Below, one piece after another: positions 1-7,328 of a DNA stretch of 64,000 nt (the stretch's first letter is position 1; every line of letters begins with the position of its first letter). This DNA comes from an uncultured Prevotellaceae bacterium (lineage in GTDB: Bacteria; Bacteroidota; Bacteroidia; Bacteroidales; Bacteroidaceae). A model generated the notes under the pieces. The model had not been told where the DNA came from, ran no database searches, and saw only the letters and a program-made list of their open reading frames with translations. The stretch covers positions 1 through 64,000 of the forward strand of contig ONKX01000004.1 in NCBI GenBank assembly GCA_900318555.1, given 5' to 3'. Made by a program: the position numbers and the translations under genes.

Positions 1-171
1 GCAGATACTATACGTGACAGAGAAGATGAGGTGCTCAACTACTTCATTAATCGTGCGACCAATGCTTCTGCAGAGTCCCTAAACTCAAAGATCAAGCAAC
101 TCCGTGCACAGCTTAGGGGAGTAATCGATGTGGACTTCTTTCTCTATAGACTATCAATGATATACGGATAA
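1..171 (+). CDS. ISL3-type transposase, C-terminal end (cut by window edge)
   Basis: The first frame is open from base 1 and stops at 171, giving the last 56 residues of a protein. It contains an N-Y-F-I-N-R-x-T-N-A-x-A-E-S pattern followed by an R-x-Q-x-R-G-x-x-x-x-x-F-F-L-Y-R-L end, which is how DDE transposases of the ISL3 kind finish in Bacteroidota. The conserved Glu of AES would be the last acidic residue of the catalytic triad. The rest of the element lies outside the window, and I could not fix its right inverted repeat in 172-209. It lies only 38 bases from the stop of the convergent GH127 gene. Family recognition is by eye. Confidence 0.7.
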   Translation, partial: ADTIRDREDEVLNYFINRATNASAESLNSKIKQLRAQLRGVIDVDFFLYRLSMIYG

Positions 172-209
172 ACACAGGAATTTACTGGTGAGCCGGCTTC
201 CGCACCCGA

Positions 210-2654
210 TTATTCCTTCACCAGACGCACTTCGTAAATCTCACCAATCTGTTTGCGGGGCTTGGCCACGAATTTTACGCGTACCTGCTGTTTGTCCGTC
301 AAGGCCTCGGCAGGAATGGGGTAGGTCTCGTATTTGAATTCGGAGATGCGGTACTTGCCTGTGTTGTTGACGGAAGTCACGAGGACGTCGTCGACGAAGA
401 TGTCAAACTCGTGGCTCTTCCATTCACCCACGCCCCAGTATTTCAGTCGCAGAGCCAGGTTTGTCAGTCCGCCAGTCTGCATCTGATAGCTGAAATAGTG
501 ACCGTCGCGGGCATCACGGAAGAATACGTCGTTGGTATTACCTACGAACGAATCGTCAGTCTCCATAAAGTGGTCACTCTCAGGCTGCTGCTCGCCGGGC
601 TGTACCTTGTCGGTGGTACGAGCCTCCAGTGCCTGACGCTCCTGTTCCTGCTTGGCCAGATTGTCGAGATAGCCTTTGTAGTTGTCCTCCGTCAGTGCCA
701 GCCAATACATCATGTAGCGGGCGTCGTGCAATTCGAAAAATGGCATCAGTTCATTGACCGCTGACGATGGACGATTGATCATTTTTGTTTCCAGCATGAA
801 ATGGAGCGGTTGTCCTTTAATATCCGTTATCTGTGCGGCAATCTCGTCGATGTTGTTGTTGATGAGGATGGGTGCCTCGTTGATGGGCAGTTTCTTGCCC
901 ACGGCCAACTGTCCGAAGCGGCTGTCGTCGGCTATCAGACCCGCTAGATCCTCCGTACCCGTCTTCATGGCGAGCATGATGGGGCCGTGCATCAGGGCGA
1001 CATACTGCGGCAGGTTGGGCAGGTACTTCACGCTGTTGTGCATGGGGAAAGTCACTTCCACCACGTCGCCCTTCTTCCATTGGCGGTCGATGGTGACGTA
1101 CGACGACGGACCAGTGATGAGCTGCACGGCCTTGCCGTTGACCGTCACCTTAAACTGTCCGGGCTTCACCCAGCCAGGATAGCGTACCAGCAATGGGAAC
1201 TGCCCCTTGCCCTGCGCGATGGTGATACGCGACGTCTCAGTATAGGGGAACTGTGTCTCCTGACGGAGCACGATACCCTTCTCCTTCCAGTTCAGTTCGG
1301 AGGCCACGAAGAGGTTCACAAACAGCGCGTTACCCACGTGGGTATAGACGAACTGCCCGTATTTGCCGTGATTCTCCATACCTGTTCCCACGCAACACCA
1401 CATGGCCTCGTTGGGTGCCGAATAGTTGCGGTAGTGGCGCGGACGGGCCGACGTGAAATAGACGTAGCCGCCATGCTCGGGATGCTGACTCGAAAGGATG
1501 TGGTTGAACGTTGCCAGCTCGTAGAAGTCGGCATAGCGTGCCTCGGGATTGCGGCGGTGCAGACCCTCGGTCAGTTTCAGCATGTTGTTCGTGTTACAGG
1601 TCTCAGGACCGTCGATATCCTCGATGAAATCCTGACAGGCCTCCTTGCTGGGGAAGTGTTCGCGACGGCTGTTGCCACCGAAGGCGAGTGACCGTTCACC
1701 CGTCACAATATCCCAGAAGTAACTGGCGGCATCGTGATATGGCTCGGTATTCGTTGAACCGCATACCGTCTGTCCATTTTCAGTCAGTCTGCAGGCCTTG
1801 ACGGGATAAAGGTTTGCCAGTTCGGCAATGCGTTCGAAACCCACCACCTTCGGCACCTGCGTGTTGGCATGCATATTGTCCAGACAGTCCTGACGCTGCG
1901 ACAGGGGCAGCAACAGACGCTTGTGCGAGAAACGACAGGCCGCGTCCAGATACTTCACGTCGCGCGTGATGGCGTAGGCATCGGCCAGCACCTCGTTCAT
2001 GCCGCCGTGCTCCGTATGCAGCGTCTGCTCCACCTGGGCGTCGCTGAGGCCTGCCGTCAGATTGATGATCCAGTCGCAGAAACCCAGGAACAACTGCTTG
2101 GCCTGTTCGTTGCCGCAATACACCCACGCGTCGCGCAGGCCTGCGTACATCTTATGTAGGTTATAGAACGGCACCCACGCACCGTAATAAGGTCCGAAGT
2201 CACCTTTCTTATATGCCGACCAGATGCGATCGCTGCCCGGTACGCCGCCCACATAGCCCTTGCCCCACGTCGGGTGGTTCTTGGCATTGGCATCGGCACA
2301 GCGTTGCAACTCGCTGATCCAGTATTCCATGCGCTGCTGGCATTCCTTGCTGCCCGTAGCGGCATTGATGGCCATCGCCGTCAGATAGTGGCCGCCCACG
2401 TGTCCGTCCAGTCCGTCCCAGTTGGGATACGACTTGCCCTTCGGCGTCAGTCCGGCCTCCTTCAGGTATGGTGCCAACAGACGGTCGTTGTCATATTTCA
2501 GCAGCACGCTGATGTTCAGGTCGCGAGCCTTCTTCAGCGGTCCGTCCAACAGCGTCACGTCGCCCAACGGAAACTCGTCGGCATACAATTTGTCTTGTGC
2601 CACAGCCGTCATTCCTGCGGCCATCAGCGCGATAAGAATCAGGATTTTCTTCAT
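210..2654 (-). CDS. GH127 beta-L-arabinofuranosidase-like secreted protein
   Basis: An 814-residue protein of the DUF1680/GH127 family, whose characterised members remove beta-L-arabinofuranose from plant glycans. The start at 2654 is preferred over the open frame reaching 2738 because it begins directly with a signal peptide (MKKILILIALMAAG, cleavage after AVAQ). The zinc and catalytic set known in GH127 is visible: Glu351 and Cys353 in G-P-E-T-C, and the Cys420-Cys421 pair in W-C-C-V-G-T-G. The alpha/alpha barrel covers roughly residues 25-600. The C-terminal 130 residues form a beta-rich accessory domain seen in many Bacteroidota GH127 proteins. It stands alone between a transposase tail and divergent cysK. 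The exact linkage cannot be read from sequence. Confidence 0.88.
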   Translation of the reverse strand: MKKILILIALMAAGMTAVAQDKLYADEFPLGDVTLLDGPLKKARDLNISVLLKYDNDRLLAPYLKEAGLTPKGKSYPNWDGLDGHVGGHYLTAMAINAATGSKECQQRMEYWISELQRCADANAKNHPTWGKGYVGGVPGSDRIWSAYKKGDFGPYYGAWVPFYNLHKMYAGLRDAWVYCGNEQAKQLFLGFCDWIINLTAGLSDAQVEQTLHTEHGGMNEVLADAYAITRDVKYLDAACRFSHKRLLLPLSQRQDCLDNMHANTQVPKVVGFERIAELANLYPVKACRLTENGQTVCGSTNTEPYHDAASYFWDIVTGERSLAFGGNSRREHFPSKEACQDFIEDIDGPETCNTNNMLKLTEGLHRRNPEARYADFYELATFNHILSSQHPEHGGYVYFTSARPRHYRNYSAPNEAMWCCVGTGMENHGKYGQFVYTHVGNALFVNLFVASELNWKEKGIVLRQETQFPYTETSRITIAQGKGQFPLLVRYPGWVKPGQFKVTVNGKAVQLITGPSSYVTIDRQWKKGDVVEVTFPMHNSVKYLPNLPQYVALMHGPIMLAMKTGTEDLAGLIADDSRFGQLAVGKKLPINEAPILINNNIDEIAAQITDIKGQPLHFMLETKMINRPSSAVNELMPFFELHDARYMMYWLALTEDNYKGYLDNLAKQEQERQALEARTTDKVQPGEQQPESDHFMETDDSFVGNTNDVFFRDARDGHYFSYQMQTGGLTNLALRLKYWGVGEWKSHEFDIFVDDVLVTSVNNTGKYRISEFKYETYPIPAEALTDKQQVRVKFVAKPRKQIGEIYEVRLVKE

Positions 2655-2684
2655 TGTTTCACTTCGTATTTTGGTTTTATTCTG

Positions 2685-2692
2685 CAAAGATA
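2685..2692 (-). promoter_or_regulatory. -7 box upstream of GH127 gene
   Basis: On the minus strand this reads TATCTTTG, a perfect Bacteroidota -7 element (TAnnTTTG), 30 nt before the chosen start. No TTTG sits at 19-21 nt upstream; the nearest is 23 nt away, so the -33 part is weak. Confidence 0.5.
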
Positions 2693-2777
2693 CGGTTTTT
2701 TCGCCAAAAATATGCCAAAAGAAGCGTAAAAATGCCAAAATACCATAAATGTGGTATGCAAATAACGTGTCAATGGT

Positions 2778-2809
2778 ATTGTGGGGATGAAAAAATCACC
2801 ATACCTTTG
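2778..2809 (+). promoter_or_regulatory. cysK promoter
   Basis: ATTG (2778-2781), a 20-nt spacer, then TACCTTTG (2802-2809) matches the Bacteroidota promoter consensus. It implies a start of transcription near 2815 and a long leader of about 165 nt before cysK. Confidence 0.7.
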
Positions 2810-2814
2810 CAGTC

Positions 2815-2979
2815 GCAAACAAGTTGCGACAGCGAGCTCAGGCGGCGCCTCAGCAATTCGAATAAATTCGATTGCATTCTCTGACCTAAAGGTCTGAGTG
2901 TGGCGTAGCAATCGGCTTGCACTGACCTTGCAGACGTGAAACATTGAACATTTTTTATTAATTTAAAAGGATAAGGATT
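2815..2979 (+). promoter_or_regulatory. Structured 5' leader of cysK
   Basis: The leader can form a 7-bp stem, CGATTGC (2869-2875) with GCAATCG (2908-2914). Nested inside it is a second hairpin, 2879-2886 with 2891-2898, having one mismatch and a TAAA loop. An upstream GC-rich stretch (2838-2856) may add a third hairpin. No known riboswitch class was recognised. A role in control of cysteine synthesis is inference from position only. Confidence 0.35.
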
Positions 2980-3927
2980 ATGACAAAGATTGCAAAACAG
3001 CTGACTGAGCTCGTCGGCAACACCCCACTTCTGGAGCTCAACAAGTATTCACAGGCAAAGGGTATTGAGACACCCGTCATTGCCAAAGTAGAGTTTTTCA
3101 ACCCCGGCGGTAGCGTGAAGGACCGTATCGCACTGGCGATGATTGAGGATGCAGAGCAGAAGGGCATCTTGAAGCCCGGCGCTACTATCATCGAACCCAC
3201 CAGCGGAAATACGGGCGTAGGACTGGCACTGGTTAGCGCCGTCAAGGGCTACCACCTTATCCTTACCATGCCCGAAACCATGAGCGTGGAGCGCAGAAAC
3301 CTCGTGAAGGCCTACGGCGCTGAGGTGCGCTTAACCTCCGGAAAGGACGGTATGCCTGGTGCCATCCGCGCTGCCGAGGAGTTGCGCGACTCTATTCCTG
3401 GAGCAGTGATCCTGCAGCAGTTTGAGAACGGCGCCAACCCCGCCAAGCACTATGCCACCACTGGTCCTGAGATCTGGCGCGACACCGACGGACAGGTAGA
3501 TATCTTCATTGGTGGTGTGGGTACTGGTGGTACCATCAGCGGCACTGGTAAGTATCTGAAGGAGCAGAACCCCAACGTGAAGGTGATTGCCGTAGAGCCG
3601 AAGTCGAGCCCCGTGCTGAACGGCGGTCAGAGCGGTCCCCACAAGATTCAGGGTATCGGTGCAGGCTTCATCCCCAAGACCTACGATGCTGACGTGATTG
3701 ACGAGGTGTTCGACGTAGAAAACGACGACGCCATCCGCACGGGTCGTGAGATTGCCCAGAGCGAAGGTCTGCTGGTAGGTATCTCGGCTGGTGCTGCGCT
3801 CTATGCAGCCATCCAGGTGGCCAAGCGTCCGGAGAACAAGGGTAAGAAGATTGTGGTGCTGTTGCCCGATACTGGTGAGCGTTATCTGAGCACCGTGCTG
3901 TACGCTTTCGAGGATTATCCACTGTAA
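2980..3927 (+). CDS. cysK: Cysteine synthase A (O-acetylserine sulfhydrylase)
   Basis: A 315-residue PLP enzyme, the normal length for CysK, which makes cysteine from O-acetylserine and sulfide in the cytoplasm. The PLP lysine is Lys47 in the motif P-G-G-S-V-K-D-R. The T-S-G-N-T-G substrate loop and the [10 protein letters not shown] phosphate-binding loop are present. An AAGGA-like stretch lies a few bases before the ATG. It is monocistronic: a consensus promoter lies 170 nt upstream and a fresh promoter and terminator follow it. I see no serine acetyltransferase next to it. Confidence 0.95.
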   Translation: MTKIAKQLTELVGNTPLLELNKYSQAKGIETPVIAKVEFFNPGGSVKDRIALAMIEDAEQKGILKPGATIIEPTSGNTGVGLALVSAVKGYHLILTMPETMSVERRNLVKAYGAEVRLTSGKDGMPGAIRAAEELRDSIPGAVILQQFENGANPAKHYATTGPEIWRDTDGQVDIFIGGVGTGGTISGTGKYLKEQNPNVKVIAVEPKSSPVLNGGQSGPHKIQGIGAGFIPKTYDADVIDEVFDVENDDAIRTGREIAQSEGLLVGISAGAALYAAIQVAKRPENKGKKIVVLLPDTGERYLSTVLYAFEDYPL

Positions 3928-3951
3928 AAACTGAAAAAATCACAAAAAAAC

Positions 3952-3982
3952 TTGTGGGTGTAAAGGAAATTATGTACCTTTG
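3952..3982 (+). promoter_or_regulatory. Promoter P1 between cysK and rplY
   Basis: TTG (3952-3954), a 20-nt spacer and TACCTTTG (3975-3982) fit the Bacteroidota consensus. A transcript starting near 3988 would meet the terminator at 4009-4046 after about 58 nt, so P1 may make a short RNA or an attenuated rplY leader. Confidence 0.55.
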
Positions 3983-4008
3983 ACCCTCGGTCAAGGTACT
4001 TTCGCTCG

Positions 4009-4046
4009 AAAAAACCAAAGAAAATTCGCGTTTTCTTTGGTTTTTT
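4009..4046. terminator. Intrinsic terminator between cysK and rplY
   Basis: A perfect 16-bp stem with a 6-nt loop (4025-4030); the right arm ends in six T. The symmetry, A-rich on the left and T-rich on the right, means it could work in both directions. Its right arm also contains the TTTG of promoter P2. Confidence 0.8.
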
Positions 4047-4067
4047 GCTCACTTATTCGTACCTTTG
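4036..4067 (+). promoter_or_regulatory. Promoter P2 of rplY
   Basis: TTTG (4036-4039), a 20-nt spacer and TACCTTTG (4060-4067) form a full-consensus promoter. The -33 box is inside the right arm of the terminator hairpin. It gives a leader of about 70 nt for rplY. Confidence 0.75.
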
Positions 4068-4140
4068 CACCCGCTTTTCGCATCGTGTGATGGTGAATTA
4101 AGCAAAATAACTTAATTTTAGAGTAACACATTTATTAATT

Positions 4141-4743
4141 ATGAAGGAAATTTCCGTAAAAGGTCAGAAGCGCACCGACACAGGCAAGAAGGCCTCAAAG
4201 CTGCTTCGCAAGGAGGGTATGATTCCCTGCAATCTGTATGGTGAGAAGAAGGGTGAGAACGGTCTGCCCGAGGCATTGGCTTTCGCTGCCTCTATGGCTG
4301 AGTTGCGTAACGCAGTGTACACTCCCCACGTATATGTTGTCAATCTGAACATCGATGGTGCTGAGCACAAGGCTATCATCAAGGAGCTTCAGTTCCACCC
4401 CACAACGGACGCGCTGTTGCACGCTGACTTCTATGAGATCAACGAGACAAAGCCCATCACTGTTGGTATCCCCGTGAACCTGACCGGTCACGCTCAGGGT
4501 GTGCGCGATGGTGGTCGTTTGAACCTCTCTATCCGTAAGATTGACGTTACAGCTCCTTACAAGAACATTCCTGAGAAGCTGGACATCGACGTTACCGAAC
4601 TGCAGCTGGGTAAGGCTATCAAGGTTGGCTCACTGAGCTTCGAGGGTCTGGAGATCGCTACCTCTAAGGAGGTTATCGTATGCTCTGTGAAGGCTACTCG
4701 TGCTTCTCGTTCGGCTGCCGCTGAGGCTGCTGCCGCAGAGTAA
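4141..4743 (+). CDS. rplY: 50S ribosomal protein L25 (CTC/TL5 type)
   Basis: 200 residues, the long two-domain form of L25 that binds 5S rRNA. The N-terminal L25 domain covers about residues 1-92 (conserved R-x-x-G-K-x-x-x-x-L-R and the H-x-D-F-Y segment near 95). The beta-barrel C-terminal domain follows to about 185. The tail is Ala/Glu-rich and low complexity, common in Bacteroidota L25. It leads a tight cluster with pth (19-nt gap) and the S4-domain gene, a conserved ribosome-related grouping. Confidence 0.95.
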   Translation: MKEISVKGQKRTDTGKKASKLLRKEGMIPCNLYGEKKGENGLPEALAFAASMAELRNAVYTPHVYVVNLNIDGAEHKAIIKELQFHPTTDALLHADFYEINETKPITVGIPVNLTGHAQGVRDGGRLNLSIRKIDVTAPYKNIPEKLDIDVTELQLGKAIKVGSLSFEGLEIATSKEVIVCSVKATRASRSAAAEAAAAE

Positions 4744-4762
4744 TTTAGCTAAATGCTAAAGA

Positions 4763-5380
4763 ATGGACAAGTACTTAATTGTTGGTTTGGGTAATCCTGG
4801 CGACGAATACGCCGAGACCCGCCACAACACAGGATGGATGGTATTGGACGCTTTTGCTAAGGCGTCCAATATCGTTTTTGAAGACAAACGCTATGGCTTT
4901 GTCGCAGAGACGTCGTTGAAGGGCCGTAAAGTCTTTCTGCTGAAACCTACCACGTATATGAACCTGAGCGGTAATGCCGTGCGTTACTGGTTGAACAAGG
5001 AGAACATCGACCAAAGTCGTCTGCTGGTTGTCAGCGACGATGTGGCTATCCCCGTTGGGCAGTTCCGACTGAAAGGCAATGGTTCAAACGGTGGTCATAA
5101 CGGCTTGGGACATATCCAGCAACTCATCGGACAGCAGTATGCCCGTCTGCGCATGGGTATCGGCAACGACTATCCCGTCGGTTCGCAGATTGACCACGTA
5201 CTCGGCCGTTTCCCTGCCGAGGAGCGAGAGAAGCTGGAACCTGCCATCACGCTTGCCGTCGATATCATCAAGAGTTTTGTGCTCGCAGGCATCGACATTA
5301 CGATGAACCAGTACAACAAGCTGGGCAAAGGCCCGAAAGTCCCTAAAGAACCTAAAACCCCTGAGGAACCTCAACAATGA
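4763..5380 (+). CDS. pth: Peptidyl-tRNA hydrolase
   Basis: 205 residues. Pth cleaves peptidyl-tRNA that drops off the ribosome. The catalytic His21 lies in the T-R-H-N-T-G-W motif, with Asn11 in G-L-G-N-P-G, and the S-D-D loop and the G-G-H-N-G-L motif follow, so all key residues are there. The last 20 residues are a Pro/Lys/Glu-rich tail beyond the usual end of the fold. The stop overlaps the start of the next gene by four bases (ATGA), which suggests translational coupling. Confidence 0.95.
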   Translation: MDKYLIVGLGNPGDEYAETRHNTGWMVLDAFAKASNIVFEDKRYGFVAETSLKGRKVFLLKPTTYMNLSGNAVRYWLNKENIDQSRLLVVSDDVAIPVGQFRLKGNGSNGGHNGLGHIQQLIGQQYARLRMGIGNDYPVGSQIDHVLGRFPAEEREKLEPAITLAVDIIKSFVLAGIDITMNQYNKLGKGPKVPKEPKTPEEPQQ

Positions 5381-5796
5381 ACGAAGCACGAATCGATAAA
5401 TGGCTCTGGGCGGCGCGCATCTTTAAGACGCGCTCTATTGCCGTCGACGCCATCAAGAACGGACGCGTCACCATACAGGGGGTCAATGTCAAACCCTCGC
5501 GCATGGTGAAAGAGGGCGAGGTGGTCAGCGTGCGCAAGCCGCCCGTGACCTATTCCTTCAAGATCCTGAAGACCATCGAACAAAGGGTAGGGGCGAAGCT
5601 CATTCCTGAGATTTACGAAAATGTGACGCCTGCCGACCAATACGAACTGCTGGAGATGAACCGCATCAGCGGCTTCATCAATCGTCAGCGTGGCACAGGC
5701 CGTCCCACGAAGAAGGAACGCCGTGCACTCGACGAGTTCATTGGTCCGTCGTTGGAGGGATACGGTGACTTTGATTTTGACGATGAAGAAGTATAA
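5377..5796 (+). CDS. S4-domain RNA-binding protein, Hsp15 family
   Basis: 139 residues with an S4 RNA-binding fold at about residues 3-65 ([15 protein letters not shown], then the V-x-V-N-G-x-x-V-K-P-S-like turn) and a basic middle region ([12 protein letters not shown]). Hsp15 proteins bind the 50S subunit with nascent chain attached and help recycle stalled ribosomes. That fits its four-base overlap with pth, which acts on the same kind of substrate. The acidic C-terminus (F-D-F-D-D-E-E-V) is usual in Bacteroidota members. Confidence 0.88.
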   Translation: MNEARIDKWLWAARIFKTRSIAVDAIKNGRVTIQGVNVKPSRMVKEGEVVSVRKPPVTYSFKILKTIEQRVGAKLIPEIYENVTPADQYELLEMNRISGFINRQRGTGRPTKKERRALDEFIGPSLEGYGDFDFDDEEV

Positions 5797-5799
5797 ACT

Positions 5800-6726
5800 A
5801 TGTGGTTAGACATTATTATTATAATAATAGGTGTTGCGATGGTGCTGAAGGGTGCCGATTTTCTGACAGAGGGTGCTGCGGCCTTAGCCCGTCGCGTAAA
5901 CATTCCTGAGATTGTGATTGGCCTGACCATCGTTGCTGCAGGCACGTCGGCTCCGGAATTGTTTGTCAGCCTGGTGTCTGCGCTGAAGGGTACACCCGAC
6001 CTTGCTGTAGGTAATGTCGTGGGTTCCAACACGATGAACTGTATGCTCATCGTGGGCTGTGCGGCCATGGTGGCTCCGATGACCATCAGCCGTTCAACGG
6101 TGAAGAAGGATATTCCCTTCTCGGTGGGTGCATCGGTACTGCTGATGTTATTGGCGCTGAACAGTTTCTTGGGACGTCTGGACGGCATCATGCTGTTGCT
6201 GGGCTTCGTGTTTTTTATGATCTACACGCTCATGCAGGTCAAGAAGGACAGTGTCGACAAGGTGCAGGCTGAGACGTCGCCGGTATGGAAAAATGTGCTA
6301 TTCCTGTTGGGCGGACTGCTATTGCTTGCCGTAGGCAGTAACCTGTTTGTCGACCATGCTTCCAACCTGGCCCTTGCGTTAGGCGTCAGCGAGGGCGTCG
6401 TGGGTTTGACGGTCGTTGCTGGCGGTACGTCGCTGCCCGAACTGGCCACAAGTGTCGTTGCAGCCCGAAAGGGACAGTCGGCCATCGCCATCGGCAACGT
6501 CATCGGCTCCAACGTATTTAATATCCTGTTGATATTGGGATTGACGGCAACCATCAGTCCCCTTGCCATAGCTGGCATCACCACCGTCGATATGGCAGTG
6601 ATGCTGCTGTCCGTCGCCCTGGTGTGGCTGTTCTCCTTCACCCGTTTTACGGTCGAACGCTGGGAGGGCGCCCTGCTCGTAGGCGGCTATCTGGTCTATC
6701 TGGGCTGGTTGATCTACAACCTATAG
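5800..6726 (+). CDS. Calcium/sodium antiporter (CaCA family, YrbG-like)
   Basis: 308 residues with about ten hydrophobic segments and two inverted alpha repeats. The first has A-G-T-S-A-P-E-L with G-N-V-V-G-S-N (residues ~48-80); the second has G-G-T-S-L-P-E-L with G-N-V-I-G-S-N (~206-240). Each repeat contributes the acidic residue that binds the cation in this inner-membrane exchanger family. The gene starts three bases after the S4-domain gene, so it is probably in the same transcript. True ion preference cannot be read from sequence. Confidence 0.92.
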   Translation: MWLDIIIIIIGVAMVLKGADFLTEGAAALARRVNIPEIVIGLTIVAAGTSAPELFVSLVSALKGTPDLAVGNVVGSNTMNCMLIVGCAAMVAPMTISRSTVKKDIPFSVGASVLLMLLALNSFLGRLDGIMLLLGFVFFMIYTLMQVKKDSVDKVQAETSPVWKNVLFLLGGLLLLAVGSNLFVDHASNLALALGVSEGVVGLTVVAGGTSLPELATSVVAARKGQSAIAIGNVIGSNVFNILLILGLTATISPLAIAGITTVDMAVMLLSVALVWLFSFTRFTVERWEGALLVGGYLVYLGWLIYNL

Positions 6727-6910
6727 CGAGTTCTTCTTCTTACTTTTCTCCTGTGGTCCTTCCTCCTATGGAGAAGGGCCTCTTACCTGAAGGTGAAGTA
6801 CACTCCGGAAGAACTTGATAGTTCGATACAACATCTACGGTCTTGAGAGAGATTCAAAGCCCCAAAAGGAATCAATGTGAACTTTGATGTACTTTTAATT
6901 CGCAAAATCC

Positions 6911-6941
6911 TTGTTTTTTATTTCTAAAAGTTGTATCTTTG
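6911..6941 (+). promoter_or_regulatory. Orphan Bacteroidota promoter
   Basis: TTG (6911-6913), a 20-nt spacer and TATCTTTG (6934-6941). Downstream there is only a nine-codon frame (ATG at 6965 or 6971, stop near 6991) that runs into the palindrome, then the hairpin at 7173-7210. It may drive a small RNA or be the remnant of a lost gene. Confidence 0.55.
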
Positions 6942-6987
6942 CCACGTGATTTTATTTAAATTCAATGATTATGAGTAAAAATATCCA

Positions 6988-7095
6988 ATGACAGATGACA
7001 GCATGACGGGTGGATTCTGAACCCCTCGCGTACCGCGCGCGCCTACGCGGTACGCAAGAATTATAATATTTTACTGTCATACTGTCATCTGTCAT
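6988..7095. repeat. Nested palindromic element (108 nt)
   Basis: The outer arms are a perfect 14-bp inverted repeat (6988-7001 and 7082-7095) that extends to 20 bp with one mismatch. The inner arms are a perfect 10-bp GC-rich inverted repeat (7028-7037 and 7046-7055) with an 8-nt loop. The outer arm is itself a doubled 7-mer, ATGACAG. The layout resembles a small non-autonomous mobile element or REP-like unit; there is no coding capacity. Confidence 0.65.
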
Positions 7096-7172
7096 TAAAG
7101 CTATTTTTGAATTATTTGGAAATATGAAATAAAGCTCAATAATGACTTGCAGATAACAGCCGCTTATTCTCC

Positions 7173-7210
7173 AATAAGAGCCACTTATTGCGTGATAAGT
7201 GGCTCTTATT
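7173..7210. terminator. 16-bp perfect hairpin, possible terminator
   Basis: Perfect 16-bp stem (7173-7188 with 7195-7210), loop of 6, followed by TTTT on the plus strand. A further copy of its arm sequence downstream (7213-7224) could pair instead with 7180-7191, so two folds compete. It lies between convergent transcripts and could end both the orphan transcript and the GH3 gene. Confidence 0.55.
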
Positions 7211-7328
7211 TTGCAATAAGTGGCCTGCGTTTACGGGTAGCCGATGGCGGTGCAGATGCGGTCAACCCGCCGACACGCGGACGCCAGAGCAGAAAGCAGC
7301 ATTACGTCAGCTCCTAGAAGACCTTGGA

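Larger units (their letters stand above)
6727..7328. other. 600-base gap with no supported gene
   Basis: No reading frame here has coding character. The stretch near 6800-6890 reads like a fragment of a lost gene in two frames (a K-Y-T-P-E-E-L-D-S-S-I sequence, then a stop), but I could not identify it. From 6911 the gap holds a consensus promoter, a nested palindrome and a strong hairpin, each listed separately. Confidence 0.6.

Noticed and set aside
172..209. Right inverted repeat of the ISL3-type element
   Set aside because: The left end is outside the window, so no matching arm can be tested.
2838..2856. Intrinsic terminator in the cysK leader
   Set aside because: The GC-rich palindrome has too short a loop and no T run.
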